Below, in pieces: positions 40,270 through 48,556 of a stretch of 64,000 nt of DNA. Under the pieces are notes generated by a model. That model was given only the letters and a program-made list of their open reading frames with translations, made no database searches and was not told where the DNA came from. Made by a program: the position numbers and the translations under genes. The first letter of the stretch is position 1; every line of letters begins with the position of its first letter. Origin of the DNA: JAEWWD01 sp964440115 (GTDB taxonomy: Bacteria > Bacillota > Clostridia > Christensenellales > CAG-138); contig CAYTPV010000005.1 of the NCBI GenBank assembly GCA_964440115.1, forward strand, positions 62,001-126,000, given 5' to 3'.

Positions 40270-41967
40270 TTACATGCGTTCGGGCGCGGCCAAACCCACG
40301 AGGAACAGGCCCGTGGAGATGACGGATTTCGCGGCCGCCGTCAACGCCAGCCTGGCCGTTTGCACGGCGGGTTCTTCGCCTATGATGCGATGCTCGTAAT
40401 AGAATTTGTTGTACGCCTGGCAGATCGCCACCACCGCGCGAGATACGAGGTACGGCTCGTTCTTTTCCATCGCCTCTTTCACTGCGCGCTTAAAATCGAA
40501 CATCGCGCGCACCACACGCATGGAATCCTCATCGTTCAACTGCGCATAGTCTATTTCCGCAGGCATGTCCGCGATATCGGCCTTTCTTAGTACGGCGCAG
40601 CAGCGCGCGTGCGTATACTGCACGTAAGGGCCGGTTTCGCCGTCGAAATTGAGCGCCTTATCCCAGCTGAATACGATATCCTTGATGCGGCTAGAATACA
40701 GCGCGTTCCATACGACCGCGCCCACGCCCACCTGCCGCGCCACGGCCGGTTTATCCGCAAGGTCGGGGCTCTTTTCCGTAATAACCTCCAGCGTCTTGTC
40801 GATGGCGGCGTTCAACACTTCTTCAAGGAACACGACCTTGCCCTTGCGCGTAGATATCGTGCCGTCCTGCATGCTGACCATACCGAACGATACGTGCACA
40901 AGATCTTTCGCCCATTCGTAGCCCATGAGCTCCACCACCTTGAACCATTGGCGGAAGTGGAGATCCTGCTGGTAAGCGACGACATACAGGCACTTGGCGA
41001 AATCGTAAGTATCTTTGCGGTATAATGCGGCTGCGATATCGCGCGTGGCGTAAAGCGTCGCGCCATCTGAGCGCAGCACGATGCACGGCGGCATGCTGTA
41101 TTCGGTTAAATCCACAAGATACGCGCCGTCGTCTAGCTTGAGAAGATTCTTATCTTCAAGCTCTTCAATGACGCGGCCCATTTTATCGTTGTAGAAGCTC
41201 TCGCCCGCGTAGCTGTCGAACGCGATGCCTAAAAGATCATATACGCGGCTCACTTCGCGCAGCGTGAGTGCCTTGAACCATTCGAACAAAGAAAGCGCTT
41301 CGTCGTCGCCGTCTTCAATGCGCTTGAACCAGGCGCGCGCTTCGTCGTTCAAAAACTCGTTATTTTCGGCTTCGTCGTGGAAGCGCACATAAAGATCCAG
41401 CAGCGCGCGGATGGAGCCTTTTTCCACCGTAGCCTTGTCTCCCCAGCGCTTGTACGCCACGATGAGTTTGCCGAACTGTGTACCCCAGTCGCCCAGATGG
41501 TTGATGCCCACGCAGTTATAGCCCATGTGCTGATAAATGCGGTACAGCGCGTGGCCGATTACCGTGGAGCTTAAGTGCCCGATATGAAAGGGCTTTGCTA
41601 TATTAATGGAAGAATAGTCGATGCAGATATTGCGGTTTGCGCCTTCGCTGCTGCCGCCGTAGTTTTCGCCGTCCTCACGCACGGCTTCCAACACCGCGCG
41701 GGCGAATTCGGCGGGTTTCATAAAGAAGTTCATATAGCCGTTCACGGCTTCCACGCGCTCCACAAATTCCGGCAGCGCGACTGTTTCGCATAGGTCTTTT
41801 GCGATAACGGGCGGTGCTTTGCGCATTGCCTTGGCCATGCGGAAGCAGGGGAGGGCAAAGTCGCCCATATTGCTTTCGGGCGGTACGGATATCATTTCAA
41901 CCAATTCGTCCGCGGGTATGCCGCAGCAGGCGGATACCGCCTGTGCAAGCTGCAGGGGGAAATCCAT
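40270..41967 (-). CDS. argS: Arginyl-tRNA synthetase
   Basis: A 565-residue class I synthetase. The N-terminal additional domain (about 1-95) precedes the HIGH motif in PFHIGHLSSTVIGHALYR (about residues 126-143). GDWGTQFGKL, RSDGATLYATRDIAA and the VSFGMVS-MQDG-ISTRKGK region are ArgRS blocks; the last replaces a canonical KMSKS, as usual for this enzyme. The C-terminal DALR domain includes YVQYTHARCCAVLRKA. The ATG at 41967 follows AAAGAGG; an upstream in-frame start would add a basic stretch not found in the family. Located upstream of serS on the same strand. Confidence 0.96.
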   Translation of the reverse strand: MDFPLQLAQAVSACCGIPADELVEMISVPPESNMGDFALPCFRMAKAMRKAPPVIAKDLCETVALPEFVERVEAVNGYMNFFMKPAEFARAVLEAVREDGENYGGSSEGANRNICIDYSSINIAKPFHIGHLSSTVIGHALYRIYQHMGYNCVGINHLGDWGTQFGKLIVAYKRWGDKATVEKGSIRALLDLYVRFHDEAENNEFLNDEARAWFKRIEDGDDEALSLFEWFKALTLREVSRVYDLLGIAFDSYAGESFYNDKMGRVIEELEDKNLLKLDDGAYLVDLTEYSMPPCIVLRSDGATLYATRDIAAALYRKDTYDFAKCLYVVAYQQDLHFRQWFKVVELMGYEWAKDLVHVSFGMVSMQDGTISTRKGKVVFLEEVLNAAIDKTLEVITEKSPDLADKPAVARQVGVGAVVWNALYSSRIKDIVFSWDKALNFDGETGPYVQYTHARCCAVLRKADIADMPAEIDYAQLNDEDSMRVVRAMFDFKRAVKEAMEKNEPYLVSRAVVAICQAYNKFYYEHRIIGEEPAVQTARLALTAAAKSVISTGLFLVGLAAPERM

Positions 41968-42166
41968 GGAGTACCTCTTTCGTATAGCAGTCGTTTGAAA
42001 TCGCAACCTCTAGTATACCAGATCAGGGCGCTTTGCGCAAAAAAACAGTGGAACTATTGTGATTTTTGTGGGTTTGCATATCAAAAGCATCGCTTTCCTG
42101 TTCCTCCAGCCGCCGCATATTGCCTTCGCCCCGCCCGGCTCATGATTGTTATAAGGTTATCTATCC

Positions 42167-42195
42167 TTGACTTCATTTGGGCGGGAGAATATAAT
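42167..42195 (+). promoter_or_regulatory. Promoter of the formate dehydrogenase operon
   Basis: TTGACT (42167-42172), 17-base spacer, TATAAT (42190-42195). The leader to mobA is about 120 bases, AT-rich, with one hairpin (42261-42295). The rest of 41968-42166 shows no feature I can name. Confidence 0.8.
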
Positions 42196-42260
42196 TGAAC
42201 TCAAATTTTGTTCTATCAAGTTACTTATATATTTTGCAGCAATGACAAAACATATTTATA

Positions 42261-42295
42261 GGTCTTCGGCGGGTACTGCAGCCTGCAGAAGAATC
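42261..42295 (+). other. Hairpin in the mobA leader
   Basis: CTTC...GAAG enclosing GGCGGGTACTGCAGCCTGCA lies 11 bases before AAAGGAGG. It is too small and lacks the conserved blocks for a molybdenum-cofactor riboswitch; a simple attenuating or stabilising role is possible. Confidence 0.35.
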
Positions 42296-42322
42296 CGAAA
42301 ACCATAAAGGAGGCACAAAACC

Positions 42323-42961
42323 ATACTGATCCAGGATGCCAGTGCTGTCATCCTGTGCGGTGGAAAAAGCTGCAGAATGGGGTTCGACAAAGCCTTTCTC
42401 AGGGAAGGCGACTCCTATCTTTTACAAATCAACGCGATGCGGCTTGGCTCAATGTTCGAGCGCGTGCTGCTCGTGAGTGACACAGCCCAAAAACTTGCTG
42501 TCAACGACGCTTTCGACTCGTACCGGATTGTGGAAGATCACTATCCGTGCACCGGGCCTTTAGGCGGCATATGCACCGCACTGGAAGAAATCCGTGATTC
42601 TTATATTTTCGTCATGGCCTGCGATATACCCAAGCCCGATCTGCGCCTCATCGCGCAAATGGCTTCGCATATCGGGCAGGCGCAGGTTGTCGTCTGCGAA
42701 CACGAGGGGAAGCTCGAAACGATGTTTGCTTTTTACCATCGCTCCTGTCTTCCGGTGTTCCAGCGCATGCTCAAAGAAAACATATTGCAGCCGCGTCGGG
42801 CGTTTTGTGAGCTTCAGGTGCATACCATCCGGCTTTCGCAGGAGCAGGCGGGCGAGTCATTTACCAATCTGAACACCCCGGAGGATCTCGACCGCTGGCG
42901 CGGCGCAAAAGAGCGCGGCCTGATCGAAACGGAGACTGAGGGAACACAGGATACCATATGA
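42323..42961 (+). CDS. mobA: Molybdenum cofactor guanylyltransferase MobA-like, non-standard start
   Basis: A protein of about 212 residues that attaches GMP to molybdopterin to make the dinucleotide cofactor needed by formate dehydrogenase. The nucleotide motif reads ILCGGKSCRMGFDKAF, a variant of LAGGxSxRMGxDK, but the first in-frame ATG lies inside it (42377), so translation must begin earlier. AAAGGAGG (42306-42313) points to ATA at 42323 or CTG at 42326; no ATG, GTG or TTG is available in frame. Later blocks include GPLGGICTALE and MACDIPKPD. Its stop overlaps mobB as ATGA. It is the first gene of the operon. A sequencing error near the start is the main alternative. Confidence 0.8.
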   Translation: MLIQDASAVILCGGKSCRMGFDKAFLREGDSYLLQINAMRLGSMFERVLLVSDTAQKLAVNDAFDSYRIVEDHYPCTGPLGGICTALEEIRDSYIFVMACDIPKPDLRLIAQMASHIGQAQVVVCEHEGKLETMFAFYHRSCLPVFQRMLKENILQPRRAFCELQVHTIRLSQEQAGESFTNLNTPEDLDRWRGAKERGLIETETEGTQDTI

Positions 42962-43662
42962 ACAACTATGAATTGGATCAAACCGGCAAAAAGGATGGCA
43001 GCGAGCAGCTATCTATACCGCAGCTTGTTTTAGTTGGCGCAGCCGGACGCAACAGCGGCAAAACGCTGCTTGCGTGCGATGTAATTTCTGCGTACGCAAA
43101 GCGGCATACTGTGTATGCGCTCAAAATCATCAGCATAGAGCGTGCGGGTGAAGACTGCCATCGCGGCAGTGAGGGCTGCGGTATATGCACGAAGCTCTCG
43201 GGCGATTTTGAGCTCAGGCAAGAAACCGGGGAAAACCCCGGCAAGGATACCGCGCGCATGCTGCGGGCGGGCGCACAGCGGGCGTTTTTGCTTCGCAGCC
43301 TCAAATCCCGCATGCTCGAAGCGTTTATCGATTTTCTATCGCTTGTCCCTAAGGATGCGCTCATCGTATGCGAATCCAATTCCCTGCGCCTGTATGTGCG
43401 GCCCGGCGTATTCCTGTTTGCGGGTACCGCCGGCGATATGAAACCTTCGGCGCGGGCGGTGGCAGGGTACGCGGATTACCTGCTTGCATATGGTGAAGCG
43501 GCAGCGGCGACGCTGGTGCGCGTGGAGCAGAACGCGGATGGCTCCCTTTCTGCCCATCCCACAGGCAAAGAAACGAAAAAGGAATATTCGAAATTTTATA
43601 TAAAACGCTTGGAAACCAATCACAGCAACGCAACACAGGGGGTCAACAATGGCAACATATGA
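42958..43662 (+). CDS. MobB-like P-loop GTP-binding protein
   Basis: A 234-residue protein with a P-loop GAAGRNSGKT at residues 27-36 and the lysine-rich KII stretch after it (YALKIISIE), resembling MobB, which assists insertion of molybdopterin guanine dinucleotide. A CHRGSEGCGICT segment (about 67-78) with three Cys could bind metal. The C-terminal third (VKN-like LLAYGEAAAATLVRV, charged tail) is less conserved. It overlaps mobA by four bases and the next gene by 14, so it is tightly coupled with the formate dehydrogenase subunits. Typical MobB is shorter, about 160-175 residues; this is a longer variant, so the label is by position and P-loop. Confidence 0.65.
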   Translation: MNNYELDQTGKKDGSEQLSIPQLVLVGAAGRNSGKTLLACDVISAYAKRHTVYALKIISIERAGEDCHRGSEGCGICTKLSGDFELRQETGENPGKDTARMLRAGAQRAFLLRSLKSRMLEAFIDFLSLVPKDALIVCESNSLRLYVRPGVFLFAGTAGDMKPSARAVAGYADYLLAYGEAAAATLVRVEQNADGSLSAHPTGKETKKEYSKFYIKRLETNHSNATQGVNNGNI

Positions 43663-44128
43663 ACAGATCGACGATATCATCTGTAAAAACGGCGGCACGC
43701 GGGAAAATATATTAGGCATGCTGCTGGATATTCAGGCTGCGTCAGCCGATGGATGTGTGGATCAGGATTCCGCCGCGAAGCTGGCGGAACGCCTCGGCAT
43801 GACACAAACGCGGGTATACGAGCTGGTCGGCTTCTACGCCATGCTCACCGATAAACCGCAGGCGAAGTACGTGCTGGAGATATGCAACAGCTCTCCCTGC
43901 CGTTTCACGAAATCGGATGAAGTCGCGGCGGCAGTTAAGCGCATACTGGGCATTCAGGTAGGCAAGAGCACGCAGGACGGTCTGTTTGCCTGCAAGTTTG
44001 TCCCCTGCGTGGGCGCGTGCGATATCGGTCCAGTGATCAAAGTAAAGGATACCGTGTTCGGCAATCTGAATGACGAAAAAATTGAACGGCTCATCACCGG
44101 CCTGCGCGACGGCAGCGTTCAGGTATAA
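43649..44128 (+). CDS. NuoE-like [2Fe-2S] subunit of formate dehydrogenase/NADH-linked complex
   Basis: A 159-residue thioredoxin-fold ferredoxin. The four cluster cysteines are Cys79, Cys84 (CNSSPC), Cys120 and Cys124 (CVGAC), the NuoE pattern. The N-terminal helical part (about 1-70) is of the usual NuoE kind. It passes electrons between the flavin subunit and the rest of the complex. It lies between mobB and the NuoF-like gene, with a 15-base gap to the latter. Together with NuoF-like and FdhF this indicates an NAD(P)-linked soluble formate dehydrogenase. GGGGG precedes the ATG. Confidence 0.88.
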   Translation: MATYEQIDDIICKNGGTRENILGMLLDIQAASADGCVDQDSAAKLAERLGMTQTRVYELVGFYAMLTDKPQAKYVLEICNSSPCRFTKSDEVAAAVKRILGIQVGKSTQDGLFACKFVPCVGACDIGPVIKVKDTVFGNLNDEKIERLITGLRDGSVQV

Positions 44129-44143
44129 AGGAGGTTTGGGATA

Positions 44144-45403
44144 ATGGAAAACAAAACTGTACTCTTGACGCGGGTGGACCGCATGCAGGACCCGACCTCC
44201 GTGAGCGAATATGTCGCGCTGGGCGGCTTTGCCGCGCTGAAAAAAGCCATGGCGACCGATGCGGAAGCTCTGCTCGACGAGTTTGACGCGGCCATGCTGC
44301 GCGGTCGCGGCGGCGCGGCTTATCCACTGGGCAAAAAATGGCGGCACCTGTACCACAGCAAAGCGACGCCCAAATACATCGTGTGCAATGCCGATGAAGG
44401 CGAACCGGGCACATTTAAGGATAAGCTGCTGCTTTCAAAAGATCCCTTGAGCGTCATCGAAGGCATGATCATCGCGGGGTATCTGTTCGGCTCCCCGCAA
44501 GGCTATATCTATATTCGCGGAGAATACCGCGAAATTCAGAAGTTATTCCAACAGGCGCTCGATAACGCCAAAGCGGCGGGGTATTTGGGCCGCGGCATAC
44601 TCGGCGTGGACGGCTTTGATTATGAAATCTCCGTTATCTCCGGTGCGGGCGCGTATGTCTGCGGCGAAAACTCCACATTGCTCAATTCCATAGAGGGCAA
44701 AACGGGCCGTCCCCGCGTAAAGCCGCCGCATCTTGCGGATGTAGGGCTGTATCTCAAGCCCACTCTGGTCAACAACGTCGAATCCTTTGCCTGCGTGCCT
44801 GTGATCGTCAACATGGGCGGCGCTGCGTTCTGCGCGCTGGGCACGCCGGATGGCGGCGGCACAAAGCTTGTTTGCCTATCTGGGCATATTAAAAACCGGG
44901 GCGTATATGAAGTGCCGCTGGGCACGCCGCTCAAGGATATTCTCTATTCCCCGGAATACGGCGGCGGCACCTCCACCGGCAGGCCCATCGGCTTCTGCCA
45001 CTTCGGCGGACAGTCCGGCCCTCTCGGCTTCCCCAATCAGTTGGAGGATTGCATTTATTCCTATCAGGGACTGTGGGATAAGGGGCTGACGGTAGGCTCC
45101 GGCGCCATCGTGGTGATGGACGACAGCGTGAACGTGGTGGAATATCTCGAATCCGTTATGGAATTCTTTGTGCACGAATCCTGCGGCAAATGCACTCCCT
45201 GCAGGCTGGGCACGCAGCGGGTGCTGGAGCTGTTCCGGCGGCTGCTGCGCGGCACATCCAAGGCTGATGAAATGGACCGCCTTGAGACCACGCTCAAGCA
45301 TATGACAGAACTTTCCGCCTGCGGTCTGGGGCAATCGGTTTCCGTATCCGTGCGTTCCGCTCTCAAATACCGAAGAGCAGACTTTGAGGCGCTTATCAAA
45401 TGA
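44144..45403 (+). CDS. NuoF-like FMN/NAD(H)-binding [4Fe-4S] subunit
   Basis: A 419-residue flavoprotein. FMN is bound by LRGRGGAAYPLGKKW (about 52-66), NAD(H) by the GAGAYVCGENSTLLNSIEG region (about 167-185), and a [4Fe-4S] cluster by SCGKCTPCRLGT (about 346-357) plus a later Cys. Unlike the NuoF-like HydB of electron-bifurcating hydrogenases it lacks the N-terminal thioredoxin-like and C-terminal ferredoxin extensions, so it is the short form. It provides the NAD(P) site for formate oxidation or CO2 reduction. GGAGG precedes the ATG and fdhF follows after 24 bases. Confidence 0.9.
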   Translation: MENKTVLLTRVDRMQDPTSVSEYVALGGFAALKKAMATDAEALLDEFDAAMLRGRGGAAYPLGKKWRHLYHSKATPKYIVCNADEGEPGTFKDKLLLSKDPLSVIEGMIIAGYLFGSPQGYIYIRGEYREIQKLFQQALDNAKAAGYLGRGILGVDGFDYEISVISGAGAYVCGENSTLLNSIEGKTGRPRVKPPHLADVGLYLKPTLVNNVESFACVPVIVNMGGAAFCALGTPDGGGTKLVCLSGHIKNRGVYEVPLGTPLKDILYSPEYGGGTSTGRPIGFCHFGGQSGPLGFPNQLEDCIYSYQGLWDKGLTVGSGAIVVMDDSVNVVEYLESVMEFFVHESCGKCTPCRLGTQRVLELFRRLLRGTSKADEMDRLETTLKHMTELSACGLGQSVSVSVRSALKYRRADFEALIK

Positions 45404-45427
45404 CTCGTGTGACAGGAGGTATATGCT

Positions 45428-48157
45428 ATGCATGATCACGATACAAACGCCAAGATGGTTCAACTGACCATCGACGGCAGGCCCTGCCATGTGCAAAAGG
45501 GCACAACCATACTGGAAGCCGCCCGCAATATGGGCATTGAAATCCCCACACTGTGCTACCTGAAGGATCTCGCGCCCGAAGGCTCCTGCCGCATGTGCGT
45601 GGTTGAAGTAGAAGGCGCGAGAAAGGGCGGACTGCCCACTGCCTGCACCGAGCATTGCGCGGAGGGCATGGTGGTGCACACCCGTTCCGAGCGCGTGGTG
45701 GAAGCGCGCAAATTCGTGCTGGATCTTTTACTGAGCAACCATGTGTTCAACTGTTTTTCCTGTGCGCGCAACGGTTCGTGCAAGCTGCAGGATTATTCTC
45801 TGGAGTACGGGTTGGAGAGAACCTCATTCCCCGTGGGCAAAAACCCGCCCATCAATGTGGTGGACGACAGCAACCCCTTTTACGAATTCCGCCCGGATAA
45901 ATGCATCATGTGCCGCCGCTGCGTGCGTGTGTGCGAGAAGCTGCAGGGCTGCGATACGTTAAGCTCCACCGGGCGCGGCTTTGACACCATGATCACCACC
46001 AGCTACGGCGTGCCCCGCACGGACCCTGCCTGCGAAAGCTGCGGCAACTGCGTTTCTGCATGTCCTACCGGCGCGCTTTCCTCGCGTGATAATAAAAAGT
46101 TCCGCTATTACGAGGTCAAAAGGACGCGCACGACCTGCCCGCACTGCGCGGTAGGCTGCCAGCTCGACCTTCTGGTGAAGGATGGCCGCGTCGTGGGCGT
46201 CGACCCGGCGGACGGCCCTTCCAACCACGGCTTGCTTTGCGTAAAAGGCAAGTTCGGCTCCTACAAGTTCATCCATGCCGGGGATCGGCTCACCACGCCG
46301 CTCATTAAGCGCGACGGCGAGTTTGTGCCCGCGAGCTGGGACGAGGCGCTTTCCCTCGTCGCCGAAAAGCTTGGGTCCATCAAAAACGAGCACGGGGCGG
46401 ATGCCATTGCGGGTTTCTCCTGTTCCCGCTCGCCCAATGAAGATAACTACATGTTCCAGAAGTTTATGCGCAGTGCTGTCGGTACAAACAATATCGACAA
46501 CTGCGCACGTGTCTGACACAGCCCCACGGTTGCAGGTCTTGCAACGACATTGGGCTCCGGCGCTATGACAAACCCGTTCGACGACATCACCACCGATGTC
46601 GACGTGATCCTGCTCATCGGTTCCAACCCGGAAGAAGCGCATCCGGTGCTGGGTACCAAAATCCGCCGCGCGGTGCGCGACGGGGCGAAGTTGATCGTGG
46701 TCGACCCCCGCAAAATCCGTTTGGCCAGCAAGGCTACTTTGCACTTGCAGTTGAAGCCCGGCACAAATGTCGCGTTCGCCAACGGCATGCTGCATGTAAT
46801 CATCAAAGAAGGCCTTGCGGATATGGACTTTATCAAAAGCCGCACCGAAGGCTTTGAAGAACTGAAGGATATCGTAGAAGAATACACGCCCGAACGCGTG
46901 GCCGAAATCTGCAATATCGACGCGGACGATCTTAGAAAAGCCGCGCGGCTCTACGCTACGGCGAAAAAGGCGCCCATCATGTACTGCCTCGGCGTGACAG
47001 AGCACTCCACCGGCACCGAGGGCGTGATGAGCCTATCAAACCTCGCCATGTCTGTCGGCAAGATCGGCCGCTCCGGCTGCGGCGTCAACCCCATCCGCGG
47101 CCAGAACAACGTGCAGGGCGCGTGCGATATGGGCTGCCTGCCCGGCGATCTCCCCGGGTATCAGAAGGTAGCGAACCCCGAAGCGCGCGAAAAATTCGCA
47201 AAGCACTGGGGCGTACCCTTAAGCGGAAGCCTTGGGTTCACCGCAACGCAGATCCCCCACGCGGTGGAAGAGGGCAAAATTAAGGCGCTCTACATATTCG
47301 GTGAAGACCCCATGCGCACCGATCCGGATATCGGACACATCAGGAAGATGCTCGAAAGCCTTGATTTCCTGGTGGTGCAGGAGCTGTTCATGACGGAAAC
47401 CGCCAAGTTTGCGCATGTAATACTCCCCGGCGCTTCCTACGCCGAGAAGGAAGGCACGTTCACCAATTCCGAGCGAAGGATTCAGCGCGTGCGCAAGGCG
47501 GTCGAGTCACCCGGCGAAGCACGACTGGATACCGATATCTTCACGGACCTCATGAACCGTCTTGGGTACCCGCAGCGCCGCATGGAAGCGCGCGAGATCA
47601 TGCAGGAGATCGCCGAGCTCACCCCGTCCTACCACGGTGTCAGCTACGATCGCCTCGATTGCGGCGAGTGCCTGCAGTGGCCCTGCAAAGATGAGACGTC
47701 CTGCGGCATATCCATCCTGCACGAGGGCACATTTGCGAGGGGGCTTGGCTATTTCTACCCGTCGCGGTATGTGGAGTCAGCCGAACTGCCCGATGAGGAA
47801 TACCCGTTCACACTCGTCACGGGCAGGATGCTCTACCACTACAACGCCGGGGCCATGACCCAGCGCACGGAAGGGCTCAACGTGCTTGCGTCCGAGTCCT
47901 ATGTGGAAATGAACGCAGCCGACGCCGACGCCATGGGCGTGAAAACCGGCGATAAGGTGCGCATCACGTCCCGCCGCGGCGAGATCGAAACGCTTGCGCT
48001 GGTGGGCGACCGCGTGAACCACGGCGAGGTGTTCATGACCTTCCATTTCGAGGACGGCAACGCCAACCACCTGACGAATTCCGTTACGGATAAAATCGCG
48101 AAGGTGCCGGAATTCAAAGTGAGTGCGGTGAAAATCGAACCCGCGCAGGCGAACTGA
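45428..48157 (+). CDS. fdhF: Selenocysteine-containing formate dehydrogenase catalytic subunit FdhF with NuoG-like N-terminus
   Basis: A 909-residue molybdoenzyme read through an in-frame TGA at 46514 as selenocysteine 363, in the context CARV-U-HSPTVAG, the active site of formate dehydrogenases. In order: N-terminal [2Fe-2S] ferredoxin (Cys43, 54, 57, 73), a His-Cys3 [4Fe-4S] site (His105, Cys109, 112, 118), two [4Fe-4S] clusters (CIMCRRCVRVC, 159-169; CESCGNCVSAC, 202-212), the Mo-domain [4Fe-4S] (Cys237, 240, 244, 271), then the bis-MGD catalytic and cofactor-capping domains. It oxidises formate or reduces CO2. The next three codons after TGA continue a conserved frame, and a SECIS hairpin follows. 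It depends on mobA/moeA in the same locus and on selA/B/C/D elsewhere. Confidence 0.95.
46514..46556 (+). promoter_or_regulatory. Bacterial SECIS element at the FdhF UGA codon
   Basis: TGA (46514-46516) is followed at once by a hairpin: lower stem AGCCC / GGGCT, upper stem GTTGC (46529-46533) / GCAAC (46541-46545) with loop AGGTCTT. The GGTTGCAGGTCT word is the same as in the well-studied E. coli fdhF SECIS, where SelB binds. This directs selenocysteine insertion. Confidence 0.9.
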
Positions 48158-48170
48158 CAAGGATTTTATG

Positions 48171-48259
48171 CAGGGGTTTCACCCCTGCACCCTGACCAAA
48201 GGGAAACATCCCTTTGGAATCCCAACATCAAGAACGCCCTATTTAGGGCGTTCTTGGGG
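48171..48259 (+). repeat. Family A triple-hairpin repeat, copy A3
   Basis: CAGGGGT-ttc-ACCCCTG, then CCAAAGGGA...TCCCTTTGG, GGAATCCCAACATC, AGAACGCCCTA/TTTAGGGCGTTCT and TGGGG. The third stem has a sequence unlike A1 and A2 but the same position. It lies 14 bases after the fdhF stop and may serve as its 3' structure. Confidence 0.8.
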
Positions 48260-48328
48260 AAGGGTACTTAGCGCAATGGCCCTTGCGGAAGTTTGAAGGA
48301 AGAACCCACAGTGTATATGTACTGCATG

Positions 48329-48534
48329 AATGCCGCTTAATGGCGGCATTCTTAGCTTGTAGGGAGTTAAGGGGGCGCGGGGAGTCAGAGCCGAGCGCCG
48401 CCTGTGGGGCGGTTCCTATGATCTGGGATCGAGATCAGTGGGGAAACTAGCGTACCCCAGGGGGCGTGGGGGGCGGAGCCCGCCCACTATTAAATAAAAT
48501 AAAATTATTCGTCGACGCTGAAGGCGGCGATACC
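48329..48534 (+). repeat. Family B repeat, copy B8 (altered left end)
   Basis: The right end CGTCGACGCTGAAGGCGGCGATACC, the adjacent TATTAAATAAAATAAAA and GGGGGGCGGAGCCCGCCC are clear, and GGGGAGTCRGAGCCGAGCGCC is shared with B2. The left end is a different hairpin, AATGCCGC-ttaat-GGCGGCATT, in the expected place. It ends 22 bases before the moeA ATG. Confidence 0.7.
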
Positions 48535-48556
48535 GCTTTTATTGCTTGAGGGCATC

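Noticed and set aside
42196..42322. Molybdenum-cofactor riboswitch in the formate dehydrogenase leader
   Set aside because: Only one small hairpin is present; the multi-helix architecture and conserved blocks of the Moco motif are absent.
45428..46516. Separate 362-residue ferredoxin-like protein ending at TGA
   Set aside because: The TGA lies exactly at the FdhF selenocysteine position, with a SECIS hairpin after it, and the frame continues with conserved sequence; it is one gene to 48157.
45959..47005. 348-codon open frame on the minus strand inside fdhF
   Set aside because: Antisense to a conserved enzyme, His/Arg/Gly-rich composition typical of high-GC reverse frames, no ribosome site or recognisable family.
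7438..48534. CRISPR array or insertion sequence
   Set aside because: The recurring hairpin elements are kilobases apart, not regularly spaced with unique spacers, and none contains a transposase frame.
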